Shown here piece by piece: positions 15,984-24,814 of a DNA stretch of 64,000 nt. The stretch covers positions 62,001-126,000 of the forward strand of contig JAQWTV010000123.1 in assembly GCA_029242545.1 (NCBI GenBank), read 5' to 3'. Origin of the DNA: Roseibacillus sp. (GTDB lineage: Bacteria; Verrucomicrobiota; Verrucomicrobiia; Verrucomicrobiales; Akkermansiaceae). A model generated the notes under the pieces. It was given only the letters and a program-made list of their open reading frames with translations, searched no databases and was not told where the DNA came from. The position numbers and the translations under genes are program-made. The first letter of the stretch is position 1. Every line of letters begins with the position of its first letter.

Positions 15984-18455
15984 CTAAAACGGGTTGGGGA
16001 TCTTGCTGACCGGCAGAATCGCGCAGGCCGAATTGCTGGGAACCCAAGCCCGGAGTCCATTGGGGAGCTCGATATAGGTCCATTTGCCCCTAGTTGCGAT
16101 TAACCGACATAGGCTCCCGGGGGCTATGGCGAAGAGGTTCTGTGTCTCCTTTAAGTCGCTGTTGGCTTGTGGCTCCAAAGTGGTAGCGCTGCTTCCCCCC
16201 ATAATGGGGGAAGAGTTGATCATTATAGCTCGCTCGTGCTCGGCGGCAAACCTGTCCAAGCTGGGATAGGCGATGAGGCCGGCTGATGAAGCTATTGCGG
16301 TCAACGTAGCTATCTGGAGGCAAGCGAGATAGAATTTACGGAATCGATGTGTTTGCAGAAGGGACAGGGTGGCTAGTAACACCAGCCAAAGGCCAACTGC
16401 GAGAGCGATTGAATAGGTGTTGCGACTGACCATGCTGATCCACTTTGCGTATTCAGCTGTCGGAGGACGAATAGCTCCTGTTTTGGCCTGCAGAAATCGA
16501 AGGTTCTGGATAGCTTCGGGATGGACTGGATTAAGCTGTAAAGCTCGATGGTAATACAGGGAGGCCATTCCGCTTCTTCCGAGTTGGAAGTGGCAGTTGC
16601 CTATATTGTAGAGAAGATCAGGAGAAGAGGGGCGGGTTTTCTGGGCGGTCTGGTAAAGCTCGAGTGCAACACGAAAGGATTGGGAGTCCCAAGCGGCCTC
16701 GGCTTGCTGGTAGATCTGGCGGTCTGATTCAACAGAGACCGAGGCCTCTACCTGCGGGATGCTCAGCGTGAAGAGAAGAATAATCGGAGAGGCGTTCTTG
16801 ATGAGTCGTTGCCTGAGGTGTTGGAGGATTTCCTGGCGCCGGGAATCGGTAATATGAGGGGATTTTTTGTCGGGCCGATAACAGTATTCATCTCTATTTG
16901 CGAGGATGTCGCGGATTTCATCATCCCGTGATTCCTCTGGAATGGATCGCTCGATAAGGGAACCGGCTTTTCGGAGAAAGGCCTGAGGGTCAGGGTCGTC
17001 TTTTTCCAGTGCCTCGAGCGCTTTACGAAGGTTTGGATCTCCCTTGGATGGAGTCAGATAAGGCAGGATGCGGGATCGGAATAGTTGCAGGAGAAGAATG
17101 GCGGAGAGAAGCGCTGGGAGAAGGTGCCATGCGCGGGAGATGGCGTCCCTACTGGGGTCTTCAAAAAAGTCAGAAGACTTAATCCCCAGGATATTCTCCA
17201 TTCCGTTGAAGAGGGCATCATCGGGGGCGGATAGGCCGCGCTCAGTTCCAGGGGCCGTATCTGCCGGGCTGAGTTCTAGAGGTATGGGGGCAGAATATAG
17301 CGTGAGGTACTTCTCGGTTTCGGGATTAAATGAGACAAATCGGAATGGAGGTATTGAGGGCTGGTAGCCTCTGGGGCGGACTGTCTGACGGAAGGCTACG
17401 GATCCGCTCGCATTATTGCCGATTCTTTGAGCGGCAAGTCGGTGGGGGGGGTAGGCTTTCCACGCTTCATCCTTGCCGGTAAACTCAGGTGGGGCGACAG
17501 TCTTCAGGTTTCCAGTGCCCTCAATCGCGAGGTGAATAGAGATTGGGTCTCGCTCGCGCATACGACCGGAAGTTGCTCGTGTTGTAACGGAAAATTCACC
17601 GATCGCATTGTCGAATCCCTCGGGCTGAGGAAGGGGAAGAGAACGGGCGGTGGTGGTGGTCCGAGGGAGCGGTAATTCAAGGGGAACGGGGACAGTTTGA
17701 GTCAGCCCACGGAGCGAAATGCGAGCAAGGAGAGTCAAGGTCGCTTTCCCGGGGCCGATGGAAATGGCGCCTTTCGAGAGTGGTGTAATATTACTGCGGT
17801 AGGTTATTCCTGTATAATCTTTTTGTTTTAGCCGGAGGCTGGAGGCCAGCATCTTACCTCCGGGTATTACAGAGGAGACATCAAAGCGTTCAGCCGCAAT
17901 TCCTTCGCGAGCCAGCTCTGCGATAGAAGCTTTTTCGACCTGAAATTGGGAAGGGAGATAGATTTTTGCCTCTACGAGGACGGTTTCTCCTTCGAATGGA
18001 ATCCGAGCAGGCAGGCTGGTCGTGCTGGCAAAATCATAAATCTTGCCTCCTATTTCAGATGTGAACCATGCCGTCTCAGGGAGGTCCTGCACTTGAATCT
18101 GCAGAGATGGAGACTCGAGCAGGTCTCCCTTATGATTGAGAGAAAATGATGGGATGGAGTGAAGGCCTTTCTGATACGATAGAACAACGTATCGATAGGT
18201 ATAAGTGCGCTCACTGGTCGAGTGGGGAAGGACTGTGTCGCCAAGGAACTTGAAAGACAGGCTCTTTGTCTCCGGCGCTTTTGGGCGCTCCAGCGGCCTC
18301 ATATCGGAGGTTATGGTGAGCCAGAGCTCGCTCTCCTCTCCTGGGAGCAGGTAGCTGGAGCCGACCCAGGCGCTCAATCTTGGAGCTGCAGGGGCGGTGT
18401 CAGCGCCTATGAGCAGCATCAGCGACAATATGACTATTAGGCGAAGTTGTTTCAT
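15984..18455 (-). CDS. BatD-BatE fusion protein (aerotolerance operon)
   Basis: An 823-residue fusion. Residues 1-23 are a signal peptide; 25-430 are a BatD-type beta-rich periplasmic region (oxygen tolerance family); 443-460 is a membrane segment followed by a cytoplasmic helical part to about 550. A second signal-like hydrophobic segment (about 555-571) precedes TPR repeats (578-655), two membrane segments (680-700, 708-730) and a C-terminal SH3-like domain (about 745-815), which together look like BatE. The internal signal-like segment marks the old gene boundary. It starts four bases after the BatB/C stop, the last gene of the operon. Confidence 0.85.
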   Translation of the reverse strand: MKQLRLIVILSLMLLIGADTAPAAPRLSAWVGSSYLLPGEESELWLTITSDMRPLERPKAPETKSLSFKFLGDTVLPHSTSERTYTYRYVVLSYQKGLHSIPSFSLNHKGDLLESPSLQIQVQDLPETAWFTSEIGGKIYDFASTTSLPARIPFEGETVLVEAKIYLPSQFQVEKASIAELAREGIAAERFDVSSVIPGGKMLASSLRLKQKDYTGITYRSNITPLSKGAISIGPGKATLTLLARISLRGLTQTVPVPLELPLPRTTTTARSLPLPQPEGFDNAIGEFSVTTRATSGRMRERDPISIHLAIEGTGNLKTVAPPEFTGKDEAWKAYPPHRLAAQRIGNNASGSVAFRQTVRPRGYQPSIPPFRFVSFNPETEKYLTLYSAPIPLELSPADTAPGTERGLSAPDDALFNGMENILGIKSSDFFEDPSRDAISRAWHLLPALLSAILLLQLFRSRILPYLTPSKGDPNLRKALEALEKDDPDPQAFLRKAGSLIERSIPEESRDDEIRDILANRDEYCYRPDKKSPHITDSRRQEILQHLRQRLIKNASPIILLFTLSIPQVEASVSVESDRQIYQQAEAAWDSQSFRVALELYQTAQKTRPSSPDLLYNIGNCHFQLGRSGMASLYYHRALQLNPVHPEAIQNLRFLQAKTGAIRPPTAEYAKWISMVSRNTYSIALAVGLWLVLLATLSLLQTHRFRKFYLACLQIATLTAIASSAGLIAYPSLDRFAAEHERAIMINSSPIMGGSSATTLEPQANSDLKETQNLFAIAPGSLCRLIATRGKWTYIELPNGLRAWVPSNSACAILPVSKIPNPF

Positions 18456-18459
18456 CTGC

Positions 18460-20346
18460 TCACCAGTCTTTTCTTGGTCGTCTGCCTTGGGAGATTTTGC
18501 GGGGAATTAGCTTTGTCTCGAAATCAGCATTGTCACGAAGGATGCGGCGGGCAAATTCTTCGGGGGTTTCGCCGGGTATGGGTTCTTTGGATTTTGGAGG
18601 GAGCTGGTTTTCGTTGTCGATGCTTTCGGGCTGATCTGGTTGCGTCTGGTCTTGAGGGTCCGGGTTGGGTTTATCTGAAGGGGAGCTGGGAAGGGCTGGT
18701 TTATTTTGCTGATTTGGCTCGGTGGGTGGAGATTCTGTCTCGTTCTCCTTGGTTTTGGATTTCTGAGGTATTGGTTTCTCGTCCTTTCCTTTTTGGGCGC
18801 TCGTTTGAGCAGGAAGTTGCGCAGAGTGCTCATCCAATTTTCGTTTAACATGTGCAAGGTTCTCGGCAGCGTTCTTGTCGGAGGGTGTAATCCTCAGTGC
18901 TTGGGTAAAATGTGAAATAGAATCACCCCAATGGCGCAGGGCAGTGCGGGATTCTGGTGAGGCAGAGAGGAGCTCTAATCCACGATAGAAAGAGGCATTG
19001 CCAAGTCCATAATGAGCATGCTGTTGTACATCCAGATCTGTCGAGAGAAGGGCCTCAGAGTAATAGTGCTGAGCGGAGAGATAATCACGAAGCCTGTATG
19101 CTGCAACAGCGGCCCCAAGGTTAAGCTTGGCTTTGCGCTCCCCTCGCGATGTTTTGATTTGCTTCTCAAAGAGAAGGAGAGCCTTTTTTGGTTTTCCCTC
19201 AGAGAGGGCGCGTGCAGCGGAGGTGGGTAATAGAGGTGCGGCCTTGCAAGGAAAGGCAAAGGCAAGAATGATGAGTCCGCTGACCAGTAATGTATTAGGG
19301 CTCGGAGGGCTTGTCGGTTTCCGCTTTGTATTCCTGCGACTAAGTGGATAACCAGAATTGAGAACCATGCCAGTGGCGAAAAGGAGGATTGAGGGGGCTA
19401 GAAACCACTGAAAAAGTGGATTAGAAATTCTCCTCCTAGCCCCTTCAAACTCCGCGAATTCCATGCGCTCGATTGCGTTTTCTACTTGAAAGAGAAACCT
19501 CCGACCAGTGCCTTCGGAATAAGTTCCTCCAGTAACTGTCGAAAGGAGGACAAGAGGCTCCCTGTTCAGAGAGCTGATTACCAGAGATCCTTCCCGATCG
19601 TAAAAATTTCCGTCGGCGGTGGAGGAGTCCGGAATCATGGATCCTTCAGTGCTTCCGAATCCCACGGAAAAAACAGTAACCTTTGCCGCAGCGGCCTCGG
19701 AGGCAGCCTCTGAAACGCCCATGTGATGATTTTCTCCATCGCTTAGCACGATCAGAGTGGTTGATGCCAGTTCATGCTTTTGGAGTGTTCGGACGGCCAG
19801 TCTGACCGCAGATGGGAGATCAGATCCATCTCTTGGGATCCAGTCCGTGGTGCCCCGCGCGGCGGTGTCGAGTTGCTGCAGAGTGCTGCGCAGGGCTTCG
19901 TGATCGAGTGTGAGAGGAGCTTGGACCCATGCATTTCCCGAGAAGGCTATAATTCCAATGCGGTCGGAGGGAAAGCGATCGAGGAGCTCAAGCGCCGACG
20001 CTTTTGCAGCATGAAAGCGATTAGGCTGCAGGTCTGTTGCGAACATGGATCGAGAGACATCAATGGCGATCATGATGCTACGAGCCCTGACCGTTTCCTG
20101 CTCCTCCCGGAAACCCGCGACAGGAGATGCGAGGGCTAAAATTAGCAGCAGGAGGGCGAGAATCAGTGAGATGAGGCCTGCCCAGCCTCGTAAGTCACTA
20201 CGAGGGTGACTTGGCGACGGCTGAGGACGTGTTCCTATCAGGAGTCTTACTCGGCGCGCGATGCCTCTTCTGCAAAAGACTGCTCCTGAGATAAATAGAG
20301 GCAGCGCCAGAAGTAGAAGCAGATATTCTGGGAGGATGAACTTCAC
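18460..20346 (-). CDS. BatB-BatC fusion: VWA domain plus TPR protein
   Basis: I choose the GTG at 20346 (VKFILPEYLLLLLALP), five bases after the batA stop, because the upstream extension would run into batA. The 628-residue product has two N-terminal membrane segments, a von Willebrand A domain with an intact MIDAS (DVSRS, about 96-100), a membrane segment around residue 315, then a second signal-like segment, TPR repeats (about 370-500) and a long Pro/Gln/Ser/Lys-rich tail. The first half is BatB-like and the second BatC-like. It probably works with MoxR and BatA in a membrane complex acting on envelope proteins. Confidence 0.85.
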   Translation of the reverse strand: MKFILPEYLLLLLALPLFISGAVFCRRGIARRVRLLIGTRPQPSPSHPRSDLRGWAGLISLILALLLLILALASPVAGFREEQETVRARSIMIAIDVSRSMFATDLQPNRFHAAKASALELLDRFPSDRIGIIAFSGNAWVQAPLTLDHEALRSTLQQLDTAARGTTDWIPRDGSDLPSAVRLAVRTLQKHELASTTLIVLSDGENHHMGVSEAASEAAAAKVTVFSVGFGSTEGSMIPDSSTADGNFYDREGSLVISSLNREPLVLLSTVTGGTYSEGTGRRFLFQVENAIERMEFAEFEGARRRISNPLFQWFLAPSILLFATGMVLNSGYPLSRRNTKRKPTSPPSPNTLLVSGLIILAFAFPCKAAPLLPTSAARALSEGKPKKALLLFEKQIKTSRGERKAKLNLGAAVAAYRLRDYLSAQHYYSEALLSTDLDVQQHAHYGLGNASFYRGLELLSASPESRTALRHWGDSISHFTQALRITPSDKNAAENLAHVKRKLDEHSAQLPAQTSAQKGKDEKPIPQKSKTKENETESPPTEPNQQNKPALPSSPSDKPNPDPQDQTQPDQPESIDNENQLPPKSKEPIPGETPEEFARRILRDNADFETKLIPRKISQGRRPRKDW

Positions 20347-20351
20347 TGGAG

Positions 20352-21368
20352 TTAAGAAAGGATAGGAGGAGTGAGAGCGAGGGATCCTACGGAAAGAAGA
20401 GCGAAACAAGCTGCTGCTCCCAGTAGCCATGGGTAGAGTTCCTTGGAGTCAATGACGGTAGATGTTTTGGCCTCTGATTTCTCCAGAGAGTCAATGGTTG
20501 AGAAGGTTTGACGTAAACTGCCCATATCCGAAGCTCGAAAGAATTCGCCTCCGCTAGTCGCTGCTATTTCTTTGAGAGTTTCAGTGTCGTACTCCTCCCG
20601 TATCAGGGCTGTGTCGTCCTCATTACGAGCTCTTTTCTCAGCTCCGATTGCCACAGTGTAGATCCGGGTCTTCAGAGATGCTGCGGCGTCAGCCGCTTGT
20701 ATGGGAGTGAGAGAACCGGAATTACTGGCGCCATCTGTCACCAGAAGAATAATCTTGCTCTTGGACTGTCGGGAATCAAGTCGAGTAGTCGAGGCCGCAA
20801 CTGCAGATCCGATAGCTGTTCCGTTGGAATCAAGGTCTCCGACCCTAAGCTCTTCCAGTCTTTCCGAAAGCCACAGGTGGTCGAGCGTGAGTGGGCAGAC
20901 TGAGTAAGGTCTGGCCCCAAATGCGATCAGTCCGATACGGTCTTCCTGTCGGCGCTGGATAAATCGGCGAATCATTTCCTTTGCAGCCTGAATCCGCTGC
21001 TTTTTCTGTCGGAATGTGCCGGTTGATTTGTTTTCGAAGTAATCCTCGGTTTTCATGGATTGCGAGACGTCGAGGGCGATCATAATATCGATGCCACTTG
21101 CTGATCGGTCTGCCCGAAGGTTCCGCCACTGGGGTCGGGCCATCGCGAGGCAACAAGAGAAAATCGTGAGCACAAGCAGGCCCATAGTAAAGGAGCCGGG
21201 GCGCTCCCGAACCGCTTTGCCAACGGAGGAAAGAATTCCCAGAGAGGAGAAGTTGACCCCTGAATCTGTGCCCGGGACATTCCTGAGAAAGAACAGGGGA
21301 GCAGCCATGCACATGGAGAGAAGCCACCATGGGTTCTCAAAGCCAAAGTGCTCGAGAAGGATGGTCAT
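20352..21368 (-). CDS. batA: BatA-like VWA-domain membrane protein
   Basis: A 338-residue protein with N-terminal membrane segments (about 12-30 and 60-78, ending in the family motif ARPQW), a VWA domain with MIDAS residues Asp100, Ser102 and Ser104 in IMIALDVSQS, and a C-terminal membrane segment (about 312-332). The MIDAS metal site suggests metal-dependent protein binding, on the periplasmic or cytoplasmic face depending on topology. Its start overlaps the stop of the DUF4381 gene by four bases (21365-21368). It is part of the moxR-bat operon. Confidence 0.9.
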   Translation of the reverse strand: MTILLEHFGFENPWWLLSMCMAAPLFFLRNVPGTDSGVNFSSLGILSSVGKAVRERPGSFTMGLLVLTIFSCCLAMARPQWRNLRADRSASGIDIMIALDVSQSMKTEDYFENKSTGTFRQKKQRIQAAKEMIRRFIQRRQEDRIGLIAFGARPYSVCPLTLDHLWLSERLEELRVGDLDSNGTAIGSAVAASTTRLDSRQSKSKIILLVTDGASNSGSLTPIQAADAAASLKTRIYTVAIGAEKRARNEDDTALIREEYDTETLKEIAATSGGEFFRASDMGSLRQTFSTIDSLEKSEAKTSTVIDSKELYPWLLGAAACFALLSVGSLALTPPILS

Positions 21369-21874
21369 GTTATTGCTCGCTCACGGGTAGATTCAAGTCC
21401 CTGCAGGATCTGGAGGGATTCACCAATAACCGCCTCGCTCTCTGAAGGGTCCACGTTGCTCGGTCCGTATTTACAGCGTGCGAGCTTTGAGAGAAAGGGA
21501 GCAAGTTTGTCTCGGGCCCCCTTTGGTAAATGCCGAAGAGCCTCCGGGCGAAGGAGGAATTCATCATGGGTCTCATAAAGGGCCTGCTCGTCGATATGAA
21601 TACGCATGTAGGTGCGCAGAATAAGAGAGCACCGAGTAGCGACGTCAGCTAAAGGCAGTCCCGGGATCTGTTCTCTAAATTTATTTAATTCCTCCCTGCA
21701 CGATTGATAGGAGTCATCAGAGTTGGCGGCAAGGGGTGATATCTGTCGGCGCCGGTATTTGATAAGCCATGCCAGGCCGCTGATCACCATGGCTGCGCAG
21801 AGCCAGATCCACCATGCGACCCTGGTACCCGGAAGTAGATTTTCAGGGGCTGGGATGTCATGGAGTTCGAGCAT
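21365..21874 (-). CDS. DUF4381 membrane protein of the MoxR/Bat operon
   Basis: A 169-residue protein with one N-terminal membrane segment (about 20-40, TRVAWWIWLCAAMVISGLAW), then a cytoplasmic helical domain with CSLILRTYMRIHIDEQAL and FLSKLARCKYGPS. This matches DUF4381, a regular member of moxR-DUF58-bat operons. The function is unknown; co-occurrence suggests it is part of the same membrane assembly. It lies 75 bases after the DUF58 gene and overlaps batA by four bases. Confidence 0.85.
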   Translation of the reverse strand: MLELHDIPAPENLLPGTRVAWWIWLCAAMVISGLAWLIKYRRRQISPLAANSDDSYQSCREELNKFREQIPGLPLADVATRCSLILRTYMRIHIDEQALYETHDEFLLRPEALRHLPKGARDKLAPFLSKLARCKYGPSNVDPSESEAVIGESLQILQGLESTRERAIT

Positions 21875-21949
21875 GGTCTTAGTCCATAGGTTGAGTTTCT
21901 GATGCTAGCGGGGAGGGGGAAATCGTGGGCAGGACACGGTAATCGCAAT

Positions 21950-22840
21950 TCAAGAGGCATTAGGAGCCCGGGTCTTTAATAGGTGCTGCAAAGAGGGAAG
22001 GTAGTTTTCAGCTGTGGAGAGGCTGACATGGTCTATTCCAAACCGGTGAAACTGCCGGCGCATACCTTCCCGATAGCGACGGGAAAGTTTTCGATATGCC
22101 ATCCTGACGTTAGAATTTGAAGTGTTCACCATGGTGAGATGGCCGGTCTCACTACCACGAAAATTAACTTTTCCCACGGCAGGGAGCTCCTTCTCCAAGG
22201 GGTCGCTTATATGAAGGGCAATCGTTTCGTGTTTGTGGGCAAGGGTTGCCAAAGGCTGTCCGAGGTCCGTATCCAAAAAGTCGGAGATTAGAAATACCAG
22301 TGCCCTGCGGCGAATCGAGCGGACAAGAAAGTTACAGGCAGCTGGTAGATTTGTCGTAGGACTGTCTGGTTTGGTGGTCAGGACCTCTCGAATACTCCGT
22401 AGGATCTGTTTGCTTCCTTTTGCCGGGGGCAGAAATAGAACTGGTTCATTGGCAAAGAGGAGAAGTCCGGTCTTGTCTCCGTTTTTTTGGGCGCTGAAGC
22501 CAAGAACGGCCGCTAGTTCAGCGGCGAGCTCAATTTTTCTTTGGTTTCGACTGCCGAAGTGAGTGGATCCTGAAATGTCTACAGCAATCACCATAGAGAG
22601 TTCCCGCTCCTCCCGGAAAGTTCGGATGTAGGGTGTCCCCGTTCTCGCGGTCACGTTCCAGTCAAGGAAGCGAACATCGTCTCCATGCTGGTACTCACGG
22701 AATTCATTAAAGTCGAGGCCCTGTCCCTTGAAGGAGGAATAGTAGTCGCCGCCGAATGTCTCAGTTACCAATTTCTTCGCGCGGATCTCGAGGTGCCGCA
22801 CCTTTCTCATGGTGGCCTCGACAGCGGCAGAATCAGACAT
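21950..22840 (-). CDS. DUF58 domain protein of the MoxR/Bat operon
   Basis: A 296-residue cytosolic protein. The DUF58 signature is clear: FKGQGLDFNEFREYQHGDDVRFLDWNVTAR in pieces, followed by a VWA-like fold with AVDISGSTHFG (a DxSxS-type MIDAS) at about 112-121. DUF58 proteins pair with MoxR ATPases and are thought to link them to the VWA membrane partners. It lies 85 bases downstream of moxR. Confidence 0.92.
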   Translation of the reverse strand: MSDSAAVEATMRKVRHLEIRAKKLVTETFGGDYYSSFKGQGLDFNEFREYQHGDDVRFLDWNVTARTGTPYIRTFREERELSMVIAVDISGSTHFGSRNQRKIELAAELAAVLGFSAQKNGDKTGLLLFANEPVLFLPPAKGSKQILRSIREVLTTKPDSPTTNLPAACNFLVRSIRRRALVFLISDFLDTDLGQPLATLAHKHETIALHISDPLEKELPAVGKVNFRGSETGHLTMVNTSNSNVRMAYRKLSRRYREGMRRQFHRFGIDHVSLSTAENYLPSLQHLLKTRAPNAS

Positions 22841-22925
22841 TGGACGAGAAGATATGATGCTTTTTAAGGCCGGGCGGGATGAGTGCCATCGGGGAGAGAG
22901 GGATAGGGGAGAGGTCTCAAGAGGA

Positions 22926-23924
22926 TCATGGGACCGGCACCTTGGAGAGAATCCTCTCTATAATCATTTCGGGATTAATGTCTTCAGCTTCGGCCTCGTA
23001 GGAAAGGAGTATCCGATGCCTGAGGACGTCGCGAGCGAGGATTTTGATGTCCTGCGGTGTCACGAACGATCGCCCTTCCATGAAGGCCCGGGCCCGGGAG
23101 GCGAGAGCTAGGTTAATTGATGCACGTGGCGAGGCGCCTGACCTTAGAAGGGTCTTCAGTCTGGTATCTATCTTGGCTGGGTAACGAGTCGCACTAACAA
23201 GATCGACGATATACTCGCGAAGGGTGTGATCGATGTAGATGTCATCTAGGAGATCTCGAGAGGCTTGTATGGATTCTGCTTGGACGACCTGCTTTGTTTC
23301 CTTGGGAGGAGAGGTAGACGCCATGCGGTCCATTATGAGAAGTTCTTCGTCTCTTTCCGGGTAACTGACCGCAACTTTCAGGAGAAACCGATCAAGTTGA
23401 GCTTCTGGGAGTTGGTATGTTCCCTCCTGATCAATCGGGTTCTGAGTTGCAAGAACCAAGAATGGCGTTGGTAGAGAGTAGCTGGTTTCGCCTAGGGTGA
23501 CTTGCCGTTCCTGCATAGCCTCCAGAAGAGCGCTTTGGACCTTGGCTGGTGCTCGGTTTATCTCGTCCGCCAGAATGACGTTTGCAAAAATGGGTCCAAG
23601 CTTCGGAGCGAAGGTCTGCTCGTTCGGGTTATAGATCATCGTTCCGACAAGATCCGAAGGAAGAAGGTCGGGCGTGAATTGCAGGCGAGCGAAGTCGAGG
23701 TTAAGGGTGCCGGCGAGCGCCTTGACTGAGAGCGTTTTGGCTAGCCCAGGCATGCCCTCGAGCAGGATATGGCCATTGCACAGCAGGCCTATGAGTAGGC
23801 GATCAACTAGTTCGTGCTGGCCTACGAGAACTCGGGATATCTCCTCTTTGACAGATCCCACCCAAGCGCTCGAGTGAGCAATACGCTCAGAAAGTTGCTG
23901 GGGATCAGTCGCACGGGCATCCAT
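22926..23924 (-). CDS. MoxR-family AAA+ ATPase
   Basis: The product is 332 residues from the ATG at 23924; a TTG ten codons upstream is possible. It has Walker A GMPGLAKT, Walker B VILADEIN with the RAP loop following, sensor 1 LATQNPIDQEGTYQLPEAQLDRF in pieces, and the lid domain. MoxR ATPases act as chaperone-like remodelers, usually of VWA-domain partners, which here are encoded directly downstream (DUF58, BatA, BatB/C). It heads the operon; the RRM gene upstream is 95 bases away. Confidence 0.95.
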   Translation of the reverse strand: MDARATDPQQLSERIAHSSAWVGSVKEEISRVLVGQHELVDRLLIGLLCNGHILLEGMPGLAKTLSVKALAGTLNLDFARLQFTPDLLPSDLVGTMIYNPNEQTFAPKLGPIFANVILADEINRAPAKVQSALLEAMQERQVTLGETSYSLPTPFLVLATQNPIDQEGTYQLPEAQLDRFLLKVAVSYPERDEELLIMDRMASTSPPKETKQVVQAESIQASRDLLDDIYIDHTLREYIVDLVSATRYPAKIDTRLKTLLRSGASPRASINLALASRARAFMEGRSFVTPQDIKILARDVLRHRILLSYEAEAEDINPEMIIERILSKVPVP

Positions 23925-24019
23925 GGCCGCTACATCAACGTGTACAAGCGCCAAGCTTGCAACGCCAAATCGCGTTCGACAGGGAGTCTCTGGGACTCGG
24001 GGCTATCTGGGGAGAGCGG

Positions 24020-24430
24020 CTAAAATCCGTCTCCAAAGCCGTCCTGCTTGCTGCGGCCTCGGCGACTACCGCCACCGCCGCCACGTCGGTCTTCACCGCC
24101 GCCACGCCGGTCTCCACCGCCACGCCGGTCTCCACCGCCGCCGCCGCCCCAGTTTCCGCCGCCGCCGCCGCCACCGCCACCGCGGGGTGCGCGTTCCTGA
24201 GCTTCGCTGATACGAAGGGCTCTCCCTCCCATATCCTTTCCGTCAAGACTTCCAATTGCGGCTTCGCCTTGCTCTTTACTGCTAAGCGTAACAAATGCGA
24301 ACCCACGAGGACGCCCAGTTTCGCGGTCCAAGGGGATATGGAGATCAACGGCCCCTCCAAAGTCTTCAAACATGGAGCGGATTTCGTCTTCAGTTGCGGA
24401 GAAGGGCAAATTGCCCACGTAGAGTTTCAT
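24020..24430 (-). CDS. Single-RRM RNA-binding protein with RGG-rich tail
   Basis: A 136-residue protein. The RRM fills residues 1-80 with RNP2 LYVGNL (3-8) and RNP1 RGFAFVTL (42-49). The tail (about 83-136) is poly-glycine with DRRGGG repeats, resembling the cold-inducible glycine-rich RNA-binding proteins of cyanobacteria and plants. It probably binds single-stranded RNA, perhaps as an RNA chaperone. The GC-rich GCC/CGG-repeat DNA at 24065-24185 is this tail, not a non-coding repeat. A long region without genes lies upstream, which would fit a regulated leader. Confidence 0.93.
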   Translation of the reverse strand: MKLYVGNLPFSATEDEIRSMFEDFGGAVDLHIPLDRETGRPRGFAFVTLSSKEQGEAAIGSLDGKDMGGRALRISEAQERAPRGGGGGGGGGNWGGGGGGDRRGGGDRRGGGEDRRGGGGGSRRGRSKQDGFGDGF

Positions 24431-24814
24431 CTTTGCTGTAGTGTAAGGCCAGGGCTTGCGGGATGATGGGTATACAAGCTAGCTAGGCTAACCGTACTTC
24501 CAAGTCCTGCTAACAGGGCTGGCGGGGAGTGAACTAATGGGAAACCTGCTTCAGTGCGAGAGAAATCGACAAGAATCGAGTAAGAATTTATGCTTGATAT
24601 GGAAGAATTTGGGGAAACACCCCGGATTTCTAAGTGTGTTTTAAGCGGCCGAGGGTGCTAGCCAGACTTGAAATACGCTGTGTATGCAGGGCAAACCTCT
24701 GGAATGCCTTTCCACGGTTCGGGTGGTATCTCAGCTTCAGGATCTGCCCCTGCAGCTCCCATGGCTGAGGGGGCAATTCAAAGGATTGCGATAAGGGATG
24801 GTGGAGGCTAAAGG
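24431..24814. other. 384-base divergent intergenic region between the RRM gene and nadK
   Basis: No convincing gene or tRNA is seen. It must hold the promoters for the RRM gene (left) and nadK (right). Structures noted: a stem AGTCCTG/CAGGGCT (24503-24509 and 24514-24520, one G-T pair, CTAA loop), GGGG-AAACA-CCCC near 24611-24623, and a distant pair TGCAGGGCA / TGCCCCTGCA around 24684 and 24745. A long 5' leader is typical of cold-induced RNA-binding protein genes, but I cannot fix a transcription start. Confidence 0.4.

Noticed and set aside
24062-24186. GCC/CGG-rich tandem repeats that look like a microsatellite
   Set aside because: On the minus strand they encode the Gly/Arg-rich tail of the RRM protein in frame, so they are coding low complexity.
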